Below are positions 41,345 through 42,751 of a stretch of DNA of 42,751 bases, piece by piece; the stretch's first letter is position 1; each line of letters opens with the position of its first letter. The stretch lies in assembly GCA_017695095.1 (NCBI GenBank), contig JADILW010000003.1, positions 1 to 42,751 on the forward strand, read 5' to 3'. The DNA is from Candidatus Cryptobacteroides avistercoris (GTDB taxonomy: Bacteria > Bacteroidota > Bacteroidia > Bacteroidales > UBA932). Under the pieces are notes generated by a model. It saw only the letters and a program-made list of their open reading frames with translations. It did no database searches and was not told where the DNA came from. The translations under genes and the position numbers were made by a program.

Positions 41345-42751
41345 CTAGTTCGTGGTGTTGTTGTTGGTGATACGGTTGTTAGTGTAGTTCGGAATGGTGG
41401 CGTAGTAGTCTTCCGGTCTTACCTGAGGATGGAAGCCAGCAGGATTCTGGGTGGCCTCGTCGAACATAGGCACTGACCTGAGGAAGATGTACTGGGCGCT
41501 GCTGCCGCTGAGGTCCACCATAGGAATCAGGGTCAGTTTGGCAGGCACTGCGCCCTCTCCGTCGTAGACATTGGTGCCGTTGAAGTAGGCGCGCCTTCTC
41601 CAAAGAACCTCGTGCCATTTGTCTTCTGCAGCGAACTCAACCTTCCACTCGTGGAGCACGTTCTCGAGGGTGAGCTCAACGTCGTCGGTGAATCCGGCCC
41701 TGTGGCGGATGTCGTTGAGGTACTTCTTCGCGAGGGCAGCGTCCCCGAGACCGCTCTCAACCTGGGCCTCTGCATAGGTGAGGAGAACCTCAGCATAGCG
41801 GATATCGTACCAGGGAGTCTGGGTTGCGGTGTTGTAGGCAGTGGGGTCGAGGTACTTCTTGTTGTAGAAGGAGTAGGTGGTGCGGTTGTGGCTGTTGACG
41901 TCTGAAGGCATCTTGTAGAAGCCTGAGTTGCCGTCGGCCTCTCCGCCGTAGGGGAAGTAGGTCTGTCCCTGGAAGTCCACTCCGTTGTTGTCGACAGGGT
42001 AGATGCTGGGAGTGCCGTCAGGCAGGATCATTCCGCCCTGGAAATAAATCACAGTGTTGCGGAAGGTGGCTCCGGGATAGACTATCCAGGCCTGGAAGCG
42101 GGCGTCCTTGTTTACGAAAGGATCGGTAACATTGGCGTACTTGATGTAGTTCGCGTTGTCACCCTTCTTGAACTCGGTGGTGGGGTCATAGCTGAAGTAG
42201 CTGGCCTCGTCGCCGTCGAGCCTGGTGGGGATGGTTCCGTCGACCCTGCTGCGGTCGTCGGCATAGTAGTCGAACTCATCGGCGTAGTTCAGAGTGTAGC
42301 TGAACTGTCCGGTCTGCCATCCTGCGGTCACCTGGTTGGGTGCGCCCCAGTTTCCTCCCTGAGAGGATTCCATTCCGTTTCCTGAGGTCAGGTTACCTGA
42401 CTTGTAGGACTTTCCGAGAAGGCCTTCGAGGGTGGAGTAGTTCTGGAAGAGGTTGGCAAGGGTGTTGACGGCGTCCTCGACTGAGCCGGGGTTCGCTCCC
42501 TCAAGTCCGTACTTGCCGCTGTCGATCACCTTCTTGGCAGCCTCCAGAGCCTGCTGGTAGTAGCCGTTGGCGTAGGACTCTTCCATATAGGTGAGCTTCT
42601 GCTGCACTGCGGTGTAGCTGCTGTTGAGCTCGGCCCTGTCCCAGTACTTTGACTCGGAGGCTGCCCAGAGGGCTACGCGGGCCTTGAGGGCGTAGGCGGT
42701 GTACTTGCTTGCGCGCATGGGCTCGGGAGCGGTTTCGGGAAGCAGGTTGGC
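41345..42751 (-). CDS. SusD/RagB-like outer-membrane protein (5' end outside window)
   Basis: Surface glycan-binding partner of a TonB-dependent SusC-like transporter. The reading frame runs past the window edge; the ATG at 42718 is internal. TPR-like helices typical of SusD are visible (YTAYALKARVALWAASESKYW; ANGYYQQALEAAKKVIDSGKYG), together with the C-terminal signature ILLTYAEAQVESGLGD-type block (read as EVLLTYAEAQVE), KYLNDIRHRAGF and ERALLR-like WHEVLWRRR. The SusC gene presumably lies further right. Confidence 0.9.
   Translation of the reverse strand, partial: ANLLPETAPEPMRASKYTAYALKARVALWAASESKYWDRAELNSSYTAVQQKLTYMEESYANGYYQQALEAAKKVIDSGKYGLEGANPGSVEDAVNTLANLFQNYSTLEGLLGKSYKSGNLTSGNGMESSQGGNWGAPNQVTAGWQTGQFSYTLNYADEFDYYADDRSRVDGTIPTRLDGDEASYFSYDPTTEFKKGDNANYIKYANVTDPFVNKDARFQAWIVYPGATFRNTVIYFQGGMILPDGTPSIYPVDNNGVDFQGQTYFPYGGEADGNSGFYKMPSDVNSHNRTTYSFYNKKYLDPTAYNTATQTPWYDIRYAEVLLTYAEAQVESGLGDAALAKKYLNDIRHRAGFTDDVELTLENVLHEWKVEFAAEDKWHEVLWRRRAYFNGTNVYDGEGAVPAKLTLIPMVDLSGSSAQYIFLRSVPMFDEATQNPAGFHPQVRPEDYYATIPNYTNNRITNNNTTN

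Noticed and set aside
1-42751. CRISPR array
   Set aside because: No regularly spaced direct repeats with unique spacers; the repeats seen are iterons, a microsatellite and intergenic palindromes.

Overview
The window looks like a high-GC member of the Bacteroidota, probably order Bacteroidales. Promoters have the Bacteroidetes form (a -7 box TAnnTTTG, often with TTTG about 19 bases upstream). Shine-Dalgarno sites are rare. The right end holds the outer-membrane genes of a glycan-utilisation locus (SusD-like protein plus a DUF3823-like lipoprotein). Genus cannot be assigned from this evidence.

Layout. 1-4994 is GC-rich core sequence: the end of a DUF6515-like gene, murI, prfB, class I fumarase and 5-formyl-THF cyclo-ligase. 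5000-21950 is an accessory island with lower and mosaic GC: an AbiE toxin-antitoxin pair; a phosphatase plus leucine-rich-repeat pair; a conserved unknown; a probable frameshifted gene; a small triple-repeat protein; two tandem DUF262 proteins; a PHP protein built on a polymerase-dead DnaE scaffold; an AAA/DUF4143 ATPase; a RecA-fold ATPase, DUF932-like protein and DEDDh exonuclease operon; two unknowns; and a WYL-domain regulator. 22001-31328 is core again: tRNA-Leu, a split lysine exporter, nadD-gmk, fba, recR, mntP, corA, rpsA, rnz and a glucosaminidase, followed by mltG to 32359. 32360-32940 and 40092-40430 are intergenic stretches that share palindromic repeat modules. A HigBA-like pair, an S9-peptidase operon, rpmE (type B), glmM plus a NamZ-like gene, and tRNA-Glu lie between them. 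The SusD gene runs off the right end.

Main discovery. Seven transcription units in the island, on both strands, carry the same promoter architecture: an inverted repeat T-n-n-G-Y-C-r, five bases, T-G-G-C-n-n-A, then exactly nine bases to a -7 box (TWnnTTTG or close). The T of TGGC is always 16 bases before the first base of the -7 box. I did not see this arrangement at the core promoters I inspected. One copy sits in the promoter of the WYL regulator itself, and WYL proteins such as BrxR and CapW are known to repress defence loci by binding inverted repeats. The simplest reading is that the WYL protein controls the whole 15-kb island as one regulon. The island is full of nucleic-acid-processing folds (DUF262/HNH-like, PHP exonuclease, DEDDh exonuclease, RecA ATPase), which suggests a co-ordinated and possibly undescribed defence system. 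The regulon and the defence role are inferences; the motif, spacing and gene content are read directly from the sequence.
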